64,000 nt of DNA from the NCBI GenBank assembly GCA_024449915.1, contig JAMZAV010002007.1, positions 34,514 to 98,513 of the forward strand, given 5' to 3'. A program made the translations under genes and the position numbers. This DNA is from Sweltsa coloradensis (taxonomy: Eukaryota; Arthropoda; Insecta; Plecoptera; Chloroperlidae). This document shows positions 34,145 through 44,604 of this stretch, in pieces (positions within the stretch are counted from its first letter, which is position 1; each line of letters starts with the position of its first letter). Below the pieces are notes generated by a model, which was not told the origin of the DNA, made no database searches, and saw only the letters and a program-made list of their open reading frames with translations.

Positions 34145-34426
34145 CTAGGGAAACGCCAAAGTCGTTGTAAAACGAGTGAGTGAGCCATGTGTTGAGTACC
34201 CGATTACATTACTTTTCTTCCCCCTACCTTAGGCCTACCTAGCCTATCATAGGCTAGAGAGGCGCATTATGACCTTACAATTGACGCGCCCGTCCCCGTA
34301 TACCAACTAAACTTTAAAAAACTATTATTTATACGAATATAATTATCAAATTTAAATGCAAATGTTCCCGGGTACTCACCACATGACTCGCTCACTCGTC
34401 TAACTACGACTTTGGCGTTTCCCTAG
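34145..34426. mobile_element. Twin-ended Helitron-like element: two 3' termini in inverted orientation
   Basis: The left end is CTAGGGAAACGCCAAAGTCG and the right end reverse-complements to the same 20 bases. The arms match over about 57 bp, through ACGAGTGAG.GAG and GAGTACCC. Both outer ends are CTAG; the right is followed by T and the left is preceded by A. There is no TTGGACGAG-type 5' terminus at either side. The 170-bp centre is unrelated AT-rich sequence. Confidence 0.8.
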
Positions 34427-34500
34427 TCTAGTTGGCTAAGGCGCCCTTGTAGCCGAAATGTGAAAGAAGTGGGTTCAATCCCCTGGTCGGGAAAGATTTT
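34427..34500 (+). mobile_element. tRNA-like SINE head (tRNA-Leu-like A/B boxes)
   Basis: The A-box-like TCTAGTTGGCTAAGGCGCC and perfect B box GGGTTCAATCCC at 34471-34482 show tRNA ancestry. The stems are degraded, so it is not a functional tRNA. It directly follows the twin-ended element. No SINE body could be matched elsewhere in the window. Confidence 0.55.
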
Positions 34501-34839
34501 GTAATTTCTTGATTGTATTTCAAAAATAATTAAACATGTTTTGAAATGAATATAACGCTGTGTAGTCCATCATCTGTGGCAATAGGGCCTACTATGGTAA
34601 ACATAGCCAGTACGAAATACGTGAAAATATTGCAAGGTTTACTCAATCTACGAGCGGAATTTGGGGGTACCTTGACGTACAACATTCGACAGACCTTGCA
34701 TGGGCACGGCATTTCACGGCCAGGCGAATAACAAACAAAAAATATATTTTCAAAATCTAAAACATTGTCGTTAAAGTAATTTCTTACCATTGGAAGTCTA
34801 TTTTTCAGTTTATTATTTCTTGTAGGTTTAAATCGCAAT

Positions 34840-35023
34840 GAATCTTGCTGATTTTGTTAGCAGTTCTCAATAAACTCGTACCGGATGTCTGTTTAAAATT
34901 TCAGCGCAATCTGTTCAGCGATTCGTCTGATTTTCAACGTACACACACACGCAGAAAAACAATAAGGACCGTTTAAGTCGAATGGAAATCACTACGTTCG
35001 CTACGCTCACTCGTTCAATTAGG
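34840..35023 (-). mobile_element. Helitron-like fragment with diverged 5' end
   Basis: On the - strand it starts TTGAACGAGTGAGCGTAGCG at 35023, followed by AACGTAGTGATTTCCATTCG. A 'CAGCGCAATCTGTTCAGCGA', 'ACACACACACGCAGAAAAAC' block follows on the + strand. This is the same end architecture as types A-D with a different interior. The 3' end was not found. Confidence 0.6.
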
Positions 35024-35405
35024 TATTTTTTTTATGATTTTTTGTTGGATAGTTTAATTGCACAGTTATTCTCCCGAATTAATGAATGTATGGCCACGAA
35101 TGAGTGAAAAATTGTAGGGCCTATGGAACAAATAATATAAATTGAACATAATTAAATAAAAGCGCAAAATGGCTGTGTTCTGCTAATGTTTTTAATATGA
35201 TTATAGGTAATTTAATATTTGTATTATGTTATGTATATAAAAAAGTATTAATTTATTATCAATTTTAATTTGATTAATACCCATCCTGGGCCATTCACGT
35301 AAAAAGAGTCTATACAACATGCAAATACAGTAAACTGTATATGCCCAATGCTGAATATATGTATGAATGTAACATGATGAATATATAAATCTTTGCAATG
35401 ATGCC

Positions 35406-35976
35406 CACTTACAAACCCTTGACGCGAGACGTAAAATGTTAGATGTCGTTGCCTTTAAAAAAAAATGTATGTGGTGAGGTAGATTGCCCAGAGTTGCTTG
35501 AGGCTATTCCTCTTAATGTTCCAGCCAGAGTTCTCGCCATACTTCACTTTTTTACCCCCCCAGCTGCTAGGTTAGATACTTCGAAATATACATTTATCCC
35601 TAGAGTTATTGGCATCTGTAACAGTACTCAGCTTTCTAATGTAGATATCTTTAATGACAATGCTCATACTATCAAAAAAAATGTAGTCTCTTTTGTGTAG
35701 AACGATGCTATGTGTTCTGATGAAGAGTATGTAATTGTGTTTCGTTTGCTTTCTGTCTTACTTTACATATTACCCTACATTTAGGTTCAATTACATATCG
35801 TTATATTTAAAATAATCATGTCTAATAAGTTATAAATTTCTGTACCCTTAAGGTTATTTAATACTTTTAAAGTTAAATTTATCATAATAATTTATGTATT
35901 TCCTTCATGTTTACTATTATATTCAATGTTTTTTCTGGATTTTACTGAAAAGTATATGTCTGTTGTTGAATAAATA

Positions 35977-36027
<51 letters not shown>

Positions 36028-36045
36028 TAATAATAATAATAATAT

Positions 36046-36127
<82 letters not shown>
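35406..36127 (+). mobile_element. 5'-truncated LINE 3' end with (AAT)n tail
   Basis: The frames RRKMLDVVAFKK then, after a one-base shift in a poly-A run, CGEVDCPELLEAIPLNVPAR and IFNDNAHTIKK are the extreme C-terminus of LINE reverse-transcriptase proteins ('G.vdCpeLL..I...vP.R'). About 260 bp of 3' UTR follows, then (AAT)n from 35957 to 36127. Everything upstream of the last ~90 codons is missing. Confidence 0.75.
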
Positions 36128-36134
<7 letters not shown>

Positions 36135-36177
36135 GTCATTGTGTCACGGAAATAAAACTTAAACAAAACTATCTATT

Positions 36178-36245
36178 CAGCTCTTCAATGCACAAAGAAC
36201 TCGACTGGCAATCGGGAGACCAGAGTTCGATACCCCTATAGATGG
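36178..36245 (+). mobile_element. Possible tRNA-like remnant
   Basis: GAGTTCGATACCCC at 36223-36236 resembles a B box, and 'TCGACTGGCAATCGGGAGAC' could be the anticodon arm. No good A box or acceptor stem is visible. It lies between the LINE tail and the minisatellite. Confidence 0.35.
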
Positions 36246-36420
36246 ATTTTTTTTTAAATTACTGGATTGATTTCTATAAGCGGCCTAGTAAAAATAATAA
36301 TACTGACATTACAGCTCACATCAGCGGGACAAATTATGACAATATGATTCTAATGTCGAAACATTTTCAACAACATGACCAAGTAACTAAATCATCTGTG
36401 ACAACAAAATAATCAGTCAC

Positions 36421-39400
36421 AACAACAAGATGACCCGGCACCTCTTACATCAGACACAACAAACAAGATGACCCGGCACCTCTTACATCAGACACAACAA
36501 ACAAGATGACCCAGCACCTCTTACATCAGACACAAAAAACAAGATGACCGGCACCTCTTACATCAGACCAACAAACAAGATGACCGGCACTTCTTACATC
36601 AGACACAACAAACAAGGATGACCCCCCTCTACACAGACACAACAAAAAAGATGAACCGGACCTCTTACATCAGAAACAAAAACAAGCTGACCCCGGGGCC
36701 CCTTTTTATCATTACAAAAACAAGATGACCCGGCACCTCTTACATCAAACACAACAAAAAAAGATGACCCCCACCTTTCGTCAAGTCACAAACAAAAAAG
36801 ATGACCCGGCACCTCTAACTCAGTCCAAAAAAACAAAAAACCCGGGACCCTTACATCAGTCACAACAAACAAGAGACCCGGGACCCTTACATCAAAAAAA
36901 CAAACAAGATGACCCCGGCACCCTTTCATCAGACATAACGAACAAAGATGACCTGGGACCTCTTACATCAGACACAAAATACAAAAGACCCGGGACCCTT
37001 ACATCGACACAACAAACAAGTGACCCGGCACCCATACATCAACACAAAAAACAAAATGTCTTTTCACCTCTTACATCATTTCCCAAAAAACAAGAGACCG
37101 GCACCCCTTAACATCAGACACAACAAAAAAAGAATCTAGACCCCCTTTAACAGTACAACAAAAAAAATACCGGGATCTTTACATCCAAAAAACAAAAAAA
37201 AGATGATCTAGCACCCTTCATCAGCACAACAAAAAAGATGATCTACCACCCCTTACATCATTTACAACAAACAAGATGACCCGGACCTCTTACACAGACA
37301 CAAAAAACAAAATGACCCGGCACCTCTTTCATCAGACACAAACAACAGATGACCGGCACTCTTAAACAGAACAACAACATGACCTGGCACTCTTACATCA
37401 AGAACAAGATCCCGTGCACCTCTTACATCAGCACAACAACAAGTACTGACCTGACCTCACACAACAAACAAGATGACCGCACCCTTGCGTCACACAACAA
37501 CAAGATGACCGGCACCTTACATCAGACACATCAACAGATACCTAGGCACCTCTACCGCATACACAAGACCACAACAAGCGCCACTCTACATCACGACACA
37601 CACCAGATGACCGGCACCTCTTACATCAGACACAACAAAAAAGATGACCCGGCACTCATACATCAGAACAACGACCAGATCACTCAGACCACTCTTAAAA
37701 TCCGACACCTACAAACACAAAACAGAACTCCACTCATACACAAAACAACAAAAGAGCCCCTCTTAACTCAACAAAACAAGATGACCCGCACCTCTTACTC
37801 AGACACAAACAAGATACCCGGCCCCTCATACATCAGACACACAAACAGATGACCCCGGGATCTCTAACATCAGACAACGATACACTTACATAACCGACAC
37901 AAGTGCACACTCTACATCAGACAAACAAAGATGCCCAGCACTCATTACACAGACACAACAAACAAGATGACCACGCACCTCTTACATCAGACACAAACAA
38001 GTGACCTTGCACCTCTTACTCAGACAAACAACAGAGACAGACTCCACACACTCACACATCGACACAACCAACAATAGTACCGGGCACCTCTACTCGACAC
38101 ACAACAAGAACCCGGCACCTCTTACTCAACACAACCAACAACAAGATGACCCCACCTCTACATCAGACAAACAAACAAGATGACCGGCACCTTTACATAA
38201 GACACAACAAACAGATGACCCCGCACCTCCTAACAACGAGACCACAACTAATGACCTGGACACCAAAATCAGACACACAACCTATCTAGCACAACTTACA
38301 AGAACCCACAACCATTGAGCCGGCACCCTTACCAGACACCCAACACATGACACAACACCTCAAACCGGCACCAACAACAACAAACAAAACCCGGCACCTC
38401 TTAACATCAGAACACACAAACAAACCGACACCCAGGACCTACATACAAGACCAGCAACCATACTCAGGCCCTCTTACATCAGACACAACCCAATGATCCA
38501 GCACACTACATCAGATGACCACAACATGACCGCACTCACATCAGATGACCCGGCACCCAAATGACCGGCACCTCTACACAGTACACAACATACCCGACTC
38601 TTACACAACAACAAACAAGATGACCCGGCACCTCTTACATCGACACAACAAACAAGATGACCCTGCACCTCTTACATCAGACACAACAAACAAGATGACC
38701 GGCACCCTTACATCACACAACAAACAAGGTGATCCCAGGGCCTCTTACATCAGACATACAAATGACCAGCAATTTATGGCACAACAATTAATATTTTCAC
38801 ATCTTAATAGTGATAAAGATGCCGGCACCTTTACAAGAAAAAAAGAGGCCGGAATTTACCAACATAAACAAACAAATTACCCACAATCTTCAAATACAAA
38901 TCTGGGCCACGGCGACTTTAATAGACACACAAACAGTGACGGCACCTTTACTTCAGACTTACAAACAATTACAAATACAGTCACAAATGAAGATGACGGC
39001 AACTTTACATATCGTCACACCAACAAATTTAATACTTTATATTTGAGGGATCAACAAGGTTAACTTGGACTCTAACATCAGGATGCAATATATAAGATTG
39101 AACGGCACAGTGTTACATGGTGAACAAACAGATGACAGGCAACTCTTCTCTAAGCAACATCTGGAAGACCCGGCCCCTTATCAAGCCTTAGCGGATACAC
39201 GACCTTTACTCCACAACAAACAAGTGACGAACTCTTACATCAGTCACAAACAAATTTACACGGATCTCCCCTAGTTCCAAGAAAACAATGATGTTAAAAC
39301 CCTTACACTCGAACAATTAAATACCCCGTCACCTGTACAAACATACGAAGATGACCCGGCACCTCTTACATCAGAAACAAGAAAAAGTCAACGTCCTCTT

Positions 39401-39758
39401 ATCAGAACACATAAACGAAGATGACCGCATCTTACATCAGACAAACAAACAAGATGACCACCCTAACGACAAAAACAGAGACCCGCACTCTTAACCCGAC
39501 ACAAAAAACAAAATGACCCGGGACCTCTTCCACAAAACAAAAAACAATGACCCAGCACCTATACATCAGTACAACAAACAAGATGACCCCCCACCTCATA
39601 CTCGACCCAAAAAAACAAGATGACCCGGCACCTCTTACATCAGTCACAAAAAAAAGATGCCCAGCACCTCTTTCATCAGAAACAACAAAAAAAGATGACC
39701 CGGCACCTCTTACATCAGTTACAACAAACAAGATGATCTAGCACCTCTTACATCAGTC
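36421..39758 (+). repeat. 38-bp minisatellite array (~3.3 kb)
   Basis: The unit is GATGACCCGGCACCTCTTAC + ATCAGACACAACAAACAA, exactly 38 bp in the clean copies at 36429, 36467 and 36505. About 85 units are implied. The ends of the array are regular, while the middle (about 36620-39500) is full of indels and partly unrecognisable (38770-39060). Open frames within it on both strands are products of the repeat and not genes. Confidence 0.92.
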
Positions 39759-39940
39759 ATTGATTCTGACCAAATGAGTGGGGCTACAAATTTATATTTT
39801 TTCATGAAATTTTTTTGAGTATGCCAAAATTTCCTTTGATAGAGAAAGGGGAAAAAAGCTAGCTGGAAGGCATCGAATTAAAGGTTTACTTCGAACTATA
39901 GAATCTTGACAATATTCACCAACAATGCGTTCAAATAGCA
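39759..39940 (+). mobile_element. Helitron-like type D 3' portion next to the minisatellite
   Basis: TTGATTCTGACCAAATGAGT, GGGGCTACAAATTTATATTT and ATATTCACCAACAATGCGTT match 22386-22590 in order. The 5' half of the element is replaced by the 38-bp array. No terminal hairpin follows. Confidence 0.65.
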
Positions 39941-39945
39941 AGTCT

Positions 39946-39987
39946 GGGCCACGCGATGTTTTATATTATATTGTTATCATTCTAGTT
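39946..39987 (+). repeat. 42-bp direct repeat, copy 1 (partner 40947-40988)
   Basis: Identical 42 bases beginning GGGCCACGCGATGTTTTATA and ending ATTCTAGTT occur in both places. The similarity continues after each: AAAATGCAGTAGAAATTGAA at 39997 corresponds to AAAATGTAGTAGAAATTGAA at 41767, beyond the Helitron-like insertion. Confidence 0.9.
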
Positions 39988-40538
39988 TTAAAAAAAATGC
40001 AGTAGAAATTGAAAACGGAGTGAGATACTGTTGTAATCGTCGCCGTTATAAAATTTAATATTTAGATTTAGGGATTCTACAGGTAATAAAATTGGGAAAT
40101 CAAATACGCAGGGTAAAAAAACTAAGTAAGTATGATATATTTAAAGCACAGTGTGATCAATGGTTTAGCAAACGAAATTGTACAAGGGAAATCTCTCTAA
40201 AAAACGGTTCCTCGGTAAGAGCCCCGAGCCCCCCTTACAAAAGCCTTTTTGGGTAGTCGGATACTACAGTAACGAAGCTTTTTTTTTATTTGGGTGATTG
40301 AAACAAGCATAGTTATTGGTTCATTGGAAAAAGGTACTCCCTAGTTCGTGGAAGACAGATGTATTGTTTAAACAATGCACGTTTCGACTGGAACTGTAGG
40401 ACTTGTAAATACATTATCTGTGAAAATACATAGCCGAGGGTGGCCTGGCTCACTCTCGTAATTACACATCATCTAAAGGAAGTTAAATGTCAACAAGTCC
40501 TATGTAGCTGGAACAATTGTTGATACGAATGATATAAC

Positions 40539-40674
40539 ACAGGTATTGACAAAAGGAAGTCGTAATTCCATAATGACATCCCCTAACTTGAAATGTTAAC
40601 AAAGTCTCATGTAAATGTATAAAACAGGTATTGTCAAAAGGAAGTAGTAAATCTATAGTGACATCCCCTAGCCA
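40539..40674 (+). repeat. Short tandem duplication, ~84-bp period
   Basis: ACAGGTATTG.CAAAAGGAAG followed by 'TGACATCCCCTA' occurs at about 40539-40588 and again at about 40623-40672. Confidence 0.7.
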
Positions 40675-40842
40675 TACCTCAGGAGGTGTTTGTATGAACA
40701 GTATGTCTTACAGATCGCCTAGAACAAAGAAGAGTAAAAAAAATAGGGTGCAAGTGTAAATAAAGTTGAAAGCACCACGAACACACTGACCGCATGCATA
40801 TGCTAATTACTACATGCTTCATGTGTGGGCTTACAACAATAC

Positions 40843-40946
40843 CACGCATACAAAAACCTTGTCAAAAAAAAGCTAAACTTTACACACTCAAAAGCAATTA
40901 GATCTTAAAGAAGGGGCCAAGCTCATGTACCCTTCTAAATTTGCGC
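40843..40946 (+). mobile_element. Single arm of the foldback element
   Basis: ACCACGCATACAAAAACCTT, TTTACACACTCAAAAGCAAT and GCTCATGTACCCTTCTAAAT match the left arm of the full copy at 41801. It is cut at TTTGCGC by the 42-bp repeat. Confidence 0.75.
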
Positions 40947-40988
40947 GGGCCACGCGATGTTTTATATTATATTGTTATCATTCTAGTT
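40947..40988 (+). repeat. 42-bp direct repeat, copy 2
   Basis: Identical to 39946-39987. It is followed within 4 bp by the 3' end of a Helitron-like element. Confidence 0.9.
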
Positions 40989-40992
40989 AAAA

Positions 40993-41765
40993 CTAGGAAA
41001 ACGCTTTAGTCCCGCCGCGTTGTTGGATGAGCGTAATTGGTGCATTGACCTGCCATGTGTTATGCAGATTTTCTGTTGTTTTGTGAAAAAATTATTAATA
41101 AGATGATTTTTTTTTAAATAAATTAAATTAAATAAAAAATAACTTTATTATTTTATTTTTTCTAATCGTAATTTTAAAAAAAGAAAAAAATCGTAAAATT
41201 GCTATTTTCATAACAAATAATTATTCGATTGCGCTCAAATTTTACACGAATATAATAATTCATAAAATTAAGGTTCTGTAAAAAAATCATTACAATAGGA
41301 TAAAGCATGTAGGTGTTATAAGTGAAAGAATTGTTTTAAAAAAGAAAAAACCCGTAAAATTTCGATTTTCATGAGAAATAATTTTTCGATTGTTCTCAAA
41401 TTTCACACGAATATCTTAATTCATAAAATTAAGGTTCTGTAAAAAAATCATTAAAATCGGATTAAGCATGTAGATGTTATACGTCGAAGAAATTTTTTAA
41501 AAATCGAAAAAAATCGTAAATTTGTGATTTTCATTAAAAATAATTTTTCGATTGCGCTCAAAAACGTGGCAGTTCTAAGTTCAGAGATTTCGAAGGCCCC
41601 CATAAAATTTCATCGCAATTGGAGTATTGGTTTAGCCGGAATCGTGTGGACAAACAGACAAAAATACAGAAAAAAAAAAAAAAAAAAAAAACATTCCGGA
41701 TTTTTTTTCCAGTGTAGTGAAATGGAATCTTCGCTTTGCTCGCTACGCTCGCTACGCTCATCCAA
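40993..41765 (-). mobile_element. Helitron-like element, type A (full length)
   Basis: On the - strand it runs from TTGGATGAGCGTAGCGAGCG at 41765 through the poly-T tract and three repeated AT-rich segments. It ends with CGCTCATCCAACAACGCGGC, the hairpin AACGC/GCGTT and TTTTCCTAG at 40993. The flanks are A-rich on both sides (…TTAAAA | AAAAATG…). The empty site is visible at 39983-40005. The gained sequence is therefore exactly bounded to within a few A residues. Confidence 0.85.
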
Positions 41766-41800
41766 AAAATGTAGTAGAAATTGAAAACGTTGTGAGATAC

Positions 41801-42150
41801 CACGCATACAAAAACCTTGTCAAAATACAGCCAAACCTTACACACTCAAAAGCAATTAGATCTAACAGAAGGGCCAAGTTCATGTACCCTTCTAAATTTG
41901 CGCATTCTTAATTCATAAACGTACACTGCCCCATAACTACAACCTTGAAAACTTGGCAAAATAGAATTTGCATGAACTATTACGTTTAAATTAATAGTTG
42001 CAACTTCTATTTTGCCAAGCTTTTCAAGGTTGTAGTTACGGGTCAGTGTATGATTATGAATTAAGAATGCGCAGATGTAGAAGAATGGCCCTTCTTTTAG
42101 ATCTCATTGCTTTTGAGTGTGTAAGGTTTGGTTCCTTTTTTTACAAGTTT
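41801..42150. mobile_element. Foldback element, copy 2 (full)
   Basis: The inverted arms share GCCAAACCTTACACACTCAA, AGCAATTAGATCT, 'CCTTCTAAATTTGCGCATTC', 'ACGTACACTGCCCCATAACT' and AACTTGGCAAAATAGAATTT with their complements on the right. About 80% identical by eye to 14064-14462. Confidence 0.85.
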
Positions 42151-42159
42151 ATTAGTACT

Positions 42160-43006
42160 TCCATTGCTAGCTGATGTTTGCGAGATAGACTTTACCTCTT
42201 TCCTCGGTTAATTCTACCCTTGGCCCAGACGGGGCATGGTTTCGTTGATATTTTTAGTAATGATGTTTATTTCTTGTTACATTTTTATTAAACCCATATA
42301 AATTGGCACTACAAAAATTCATATAACTGTATAATACACGATGGTATCATTATTTTAAACTACAGTTATAAAGTGTATTATCTGCATTATAATTCTTGTC
42401 TCAAGGTATCAAATTTAGTGACCGTAAATGAATTTATTAAAACTTAAGTAATTGCGTCCACTTCTAACGTGTTTGTGGATTGTGGACCGCAGTTCGACAT
42501 CCAATCTTCCTCATGTGTTTACTCTGGCTATTATATTAAAGAAGTTCTCTTCTGTCATAGCCAGATTGGTTCACAGAGAGCTCAATAACTTTCATTTCAT
42601 CCACCACCCTCGAATCACAGACATGTTGGATTTCTTAGTTTTTTGAAGATGGCGGACGTTGCAGTAAAATCGTTGATATCCACGTTCACGCAGTCACGAA
42701 AGATTCCACGGTACCTGGAAATGACCCAGACGTAAATATTAATTAACATTATTTTGTAACTGATGGAGACCAGATAAATTCCAATTGTTTGTATTTTATT
42801 AATTCTAAGTCATATTAACTATTTTCAATGAAAATATAATAACACTCAACGTAAAATTTTAACCAACACGATTATCGACGTTATACTGATAAAAAAACAT
42901 TCTACATAATTGAACATTCCGCAAACCTCAAGAAAGGCAATTAAAGTAAGTATACACAATGTGCGAGTGACGTATTTGAAGGTATCAAAACCGCAAAAGA
43001 AAGTAG
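42160..43006. other. Non-coding, nothing recognised
   Basis: AT-rich intergenic sequence with an 'AAGATGGCGGACGTTGCAGT' segment at 42645-42664 reminiscent of 2305-2500. No exon or transposon end was identified. Confidence 0.5.
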
Positions 43007-43543
43007 GCCTCGTCCACCTTGATCTCTTGGAAGTGCTAATTTCTCTATTGCTGATTTAGGATGATGCATTCTGTGTTTGGTTAGTTAGTACGAGTTAATA
43101 TTTCCAACGCGTGGAAGTCTGCCTGCGTCCATTTAATTATTCTGAACGAATATGTCAGTACTTGCATATGTATTTATTGCTGTGATCTTGCTTTTACCGT
43201 TTAGTTGCGTCTTGAGGATAGATTATAGTCGTTTCTTGTATGTTTCTATCAATTTTGCTTTCATTACTTATGTTCAATTCTGGTAGCTTGTGAGAATCCT
43301 AAATATTTGTATACTTCGTTATCGTCCATTACTCCAATCTTATTTCCATCATTTAGCTGGAACTCTTCTTCTTGCGTAACCTTGCCCTTTTCGATATGTA
43401 GCGTCTTACATTTGCCTACTCCAAACTCCATGCAGATATCTTGACTAAATTCTAATGTTGTATTGATTTAAATGTTTAGTTGAACAAAATTTGATGCATA
43501 TAACGTTAGGTCATCTATGAAGAATAGGTGAGAAATTGTGTGA
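43007..43543 (-). mobile_element. R2-group LINE, copy 2, left part (RT palm/thumb)
   Basis: The sequence is collinear with 56765-56240: same motifs on the - strand for 'ICMEFGVGKCKTLHIEKG', 'EEFQLNDGN', 'YKYLGFSQ' and 'TRTTLTKHRIHHP'-like segments, broken by frameshifts. It stops at 43007, so the zinc knuckle and endonuclease are missing. Its upstream half continues at 48151-48850, beyond a LINE inserted between 43543 and 48151. Confidence 0.85.
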
Positions 43544-44195
43544 CTATGAAACTAGGCTAAAAGATGCCGTGGCACAAAATACTCATAATCAAGCAGACAC
43601 CAATACTGAAAGGGAAAACACGTCAACAGCACTAGAAACCATTCAAAAATCATTTGCCGACTTCAAAGATAGCTTCTCTAAAAGATTTGACACCTTTCAA
43701 GAGAAATTCCGGGCGATCACTGAACAAGTAACATCACTAGACGACAGAATCGACTCGTTGGAACAGTACGGACGCAGGAACTGTCTCATCATCCAGGGAG
43801 TTCCTGAAGTTGCCCGGGAGAATGTTTATACAACGGCGTACGATGTTATTTGCAATCAACTCAATGTCGAGACGTCTGACATGATGATTGACCGCTGCCA
43901 TAGAATCGGACCTCCAAAGAAAGACCAGACTGCCCCACGTCCTATAATAATAAAATTTGTCAGCTATCAGGACAGAGAAATGGTGTGGTACGCGAAGTCA
44001 CGACTAAAAGGAAGCGGGCAAGTCATCACCGAGTCACTTACGCAACGAAGACAAGCCATTTTCAAAAATGCGCGCGACAAGTTTGGAGTGCGTAATTGCT
44101 GGACCCGCGACGGAAAAATAGTTGTCCTGAGAGATGGAGGGAAAAAACATTTTATCAATACCATGGTGCAACTAAAAAACATCAATAATCATTAA
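43536..44195 (+). CDS. LINE ORF1 protein (coiled coil, RNA-binding), 5' truncated
   Basis: About 217 residues belong to the element. A predicted coiled coil of heptad-like repeats (SFADFKDSFSKRFDTFQEKF, then VTSLDDRIDSLEQYGR) comes first. The RRM-like segment RRNCLIIQGVPE, IDRCHRIGPP, RPIIIKFVSYQDREMVWYAK and the C-terminal FGVRNCWTRDGKIVV block follow. This layout is that of L1/jockey-type ORF1 nucleic-acid chaperones, which coat element RNA in the cytoplasm. The first few residues up to about 43543 are host R2-group sequence read in the wrong sense, so the Met at 43536 is fortuitous. Confidence 0.8.
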   Translation: MCDYETRLKDAVAQNTHNQADTNTERENTSTALETIQKSFADFKDSFSKRFDTFQEKFRAITEQVTSLDDRIDSLEQYGRRNCLIIQGVPEVARENVYTTAYDVICNQLNVETSDMMIDRCHRIGPPKKDQTAPRPIIIKFVSYQDREMVWYAKSRLKGSGQVITESLTQRRQAIFKNARDKFGVRNCWTRDGKIVVLRDGGKKHFINTMVQLKNINNH

Positions 44196-44604
44196 ACATA
44201 AGACGCTTGAGGTCGATAGATCCATTACGCAAACCATAATATTAGAATTAGGCATAACTAAAGTATTTTCTTTTTTTCTCTTTATGTTTTATTTTATACC
44301 TTGCTTGTACTTTTAATTTTAATTCTAATTTGACTTGACTATATCTTAAACCATTCTAGCAATACTATACTTTTAACTTTAATTTGAATTTAACTTATTA
44401 CATCTTGAACCATTGTAGTAGTACTATTCCAATCATCTACAAGATGATGACTGATGGTTTATGCGATCTAGATGAAGTCAACTCTTCTCTCATACTCGGG
44501 AGCATTGACGAACTAAATGAAACATTTTCACATCGTCGGGACCGAAAATAATACATTTTAATATACGTAGTATTAGGAAGCATTTTGATGAACTCATAAT
44601 TATA

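Noticed and set aside
36725..37852. His/Thr/Gln-rich frames in the 36.4-39.8 kb region
   Set aside because: They are translations of the 38-bp minisatellite; frames change with each indel.
36421..39758. CRISPR-like regular repeats
   Set aside because: The units are directly tandem without spacers and the genome is eukaryotic.
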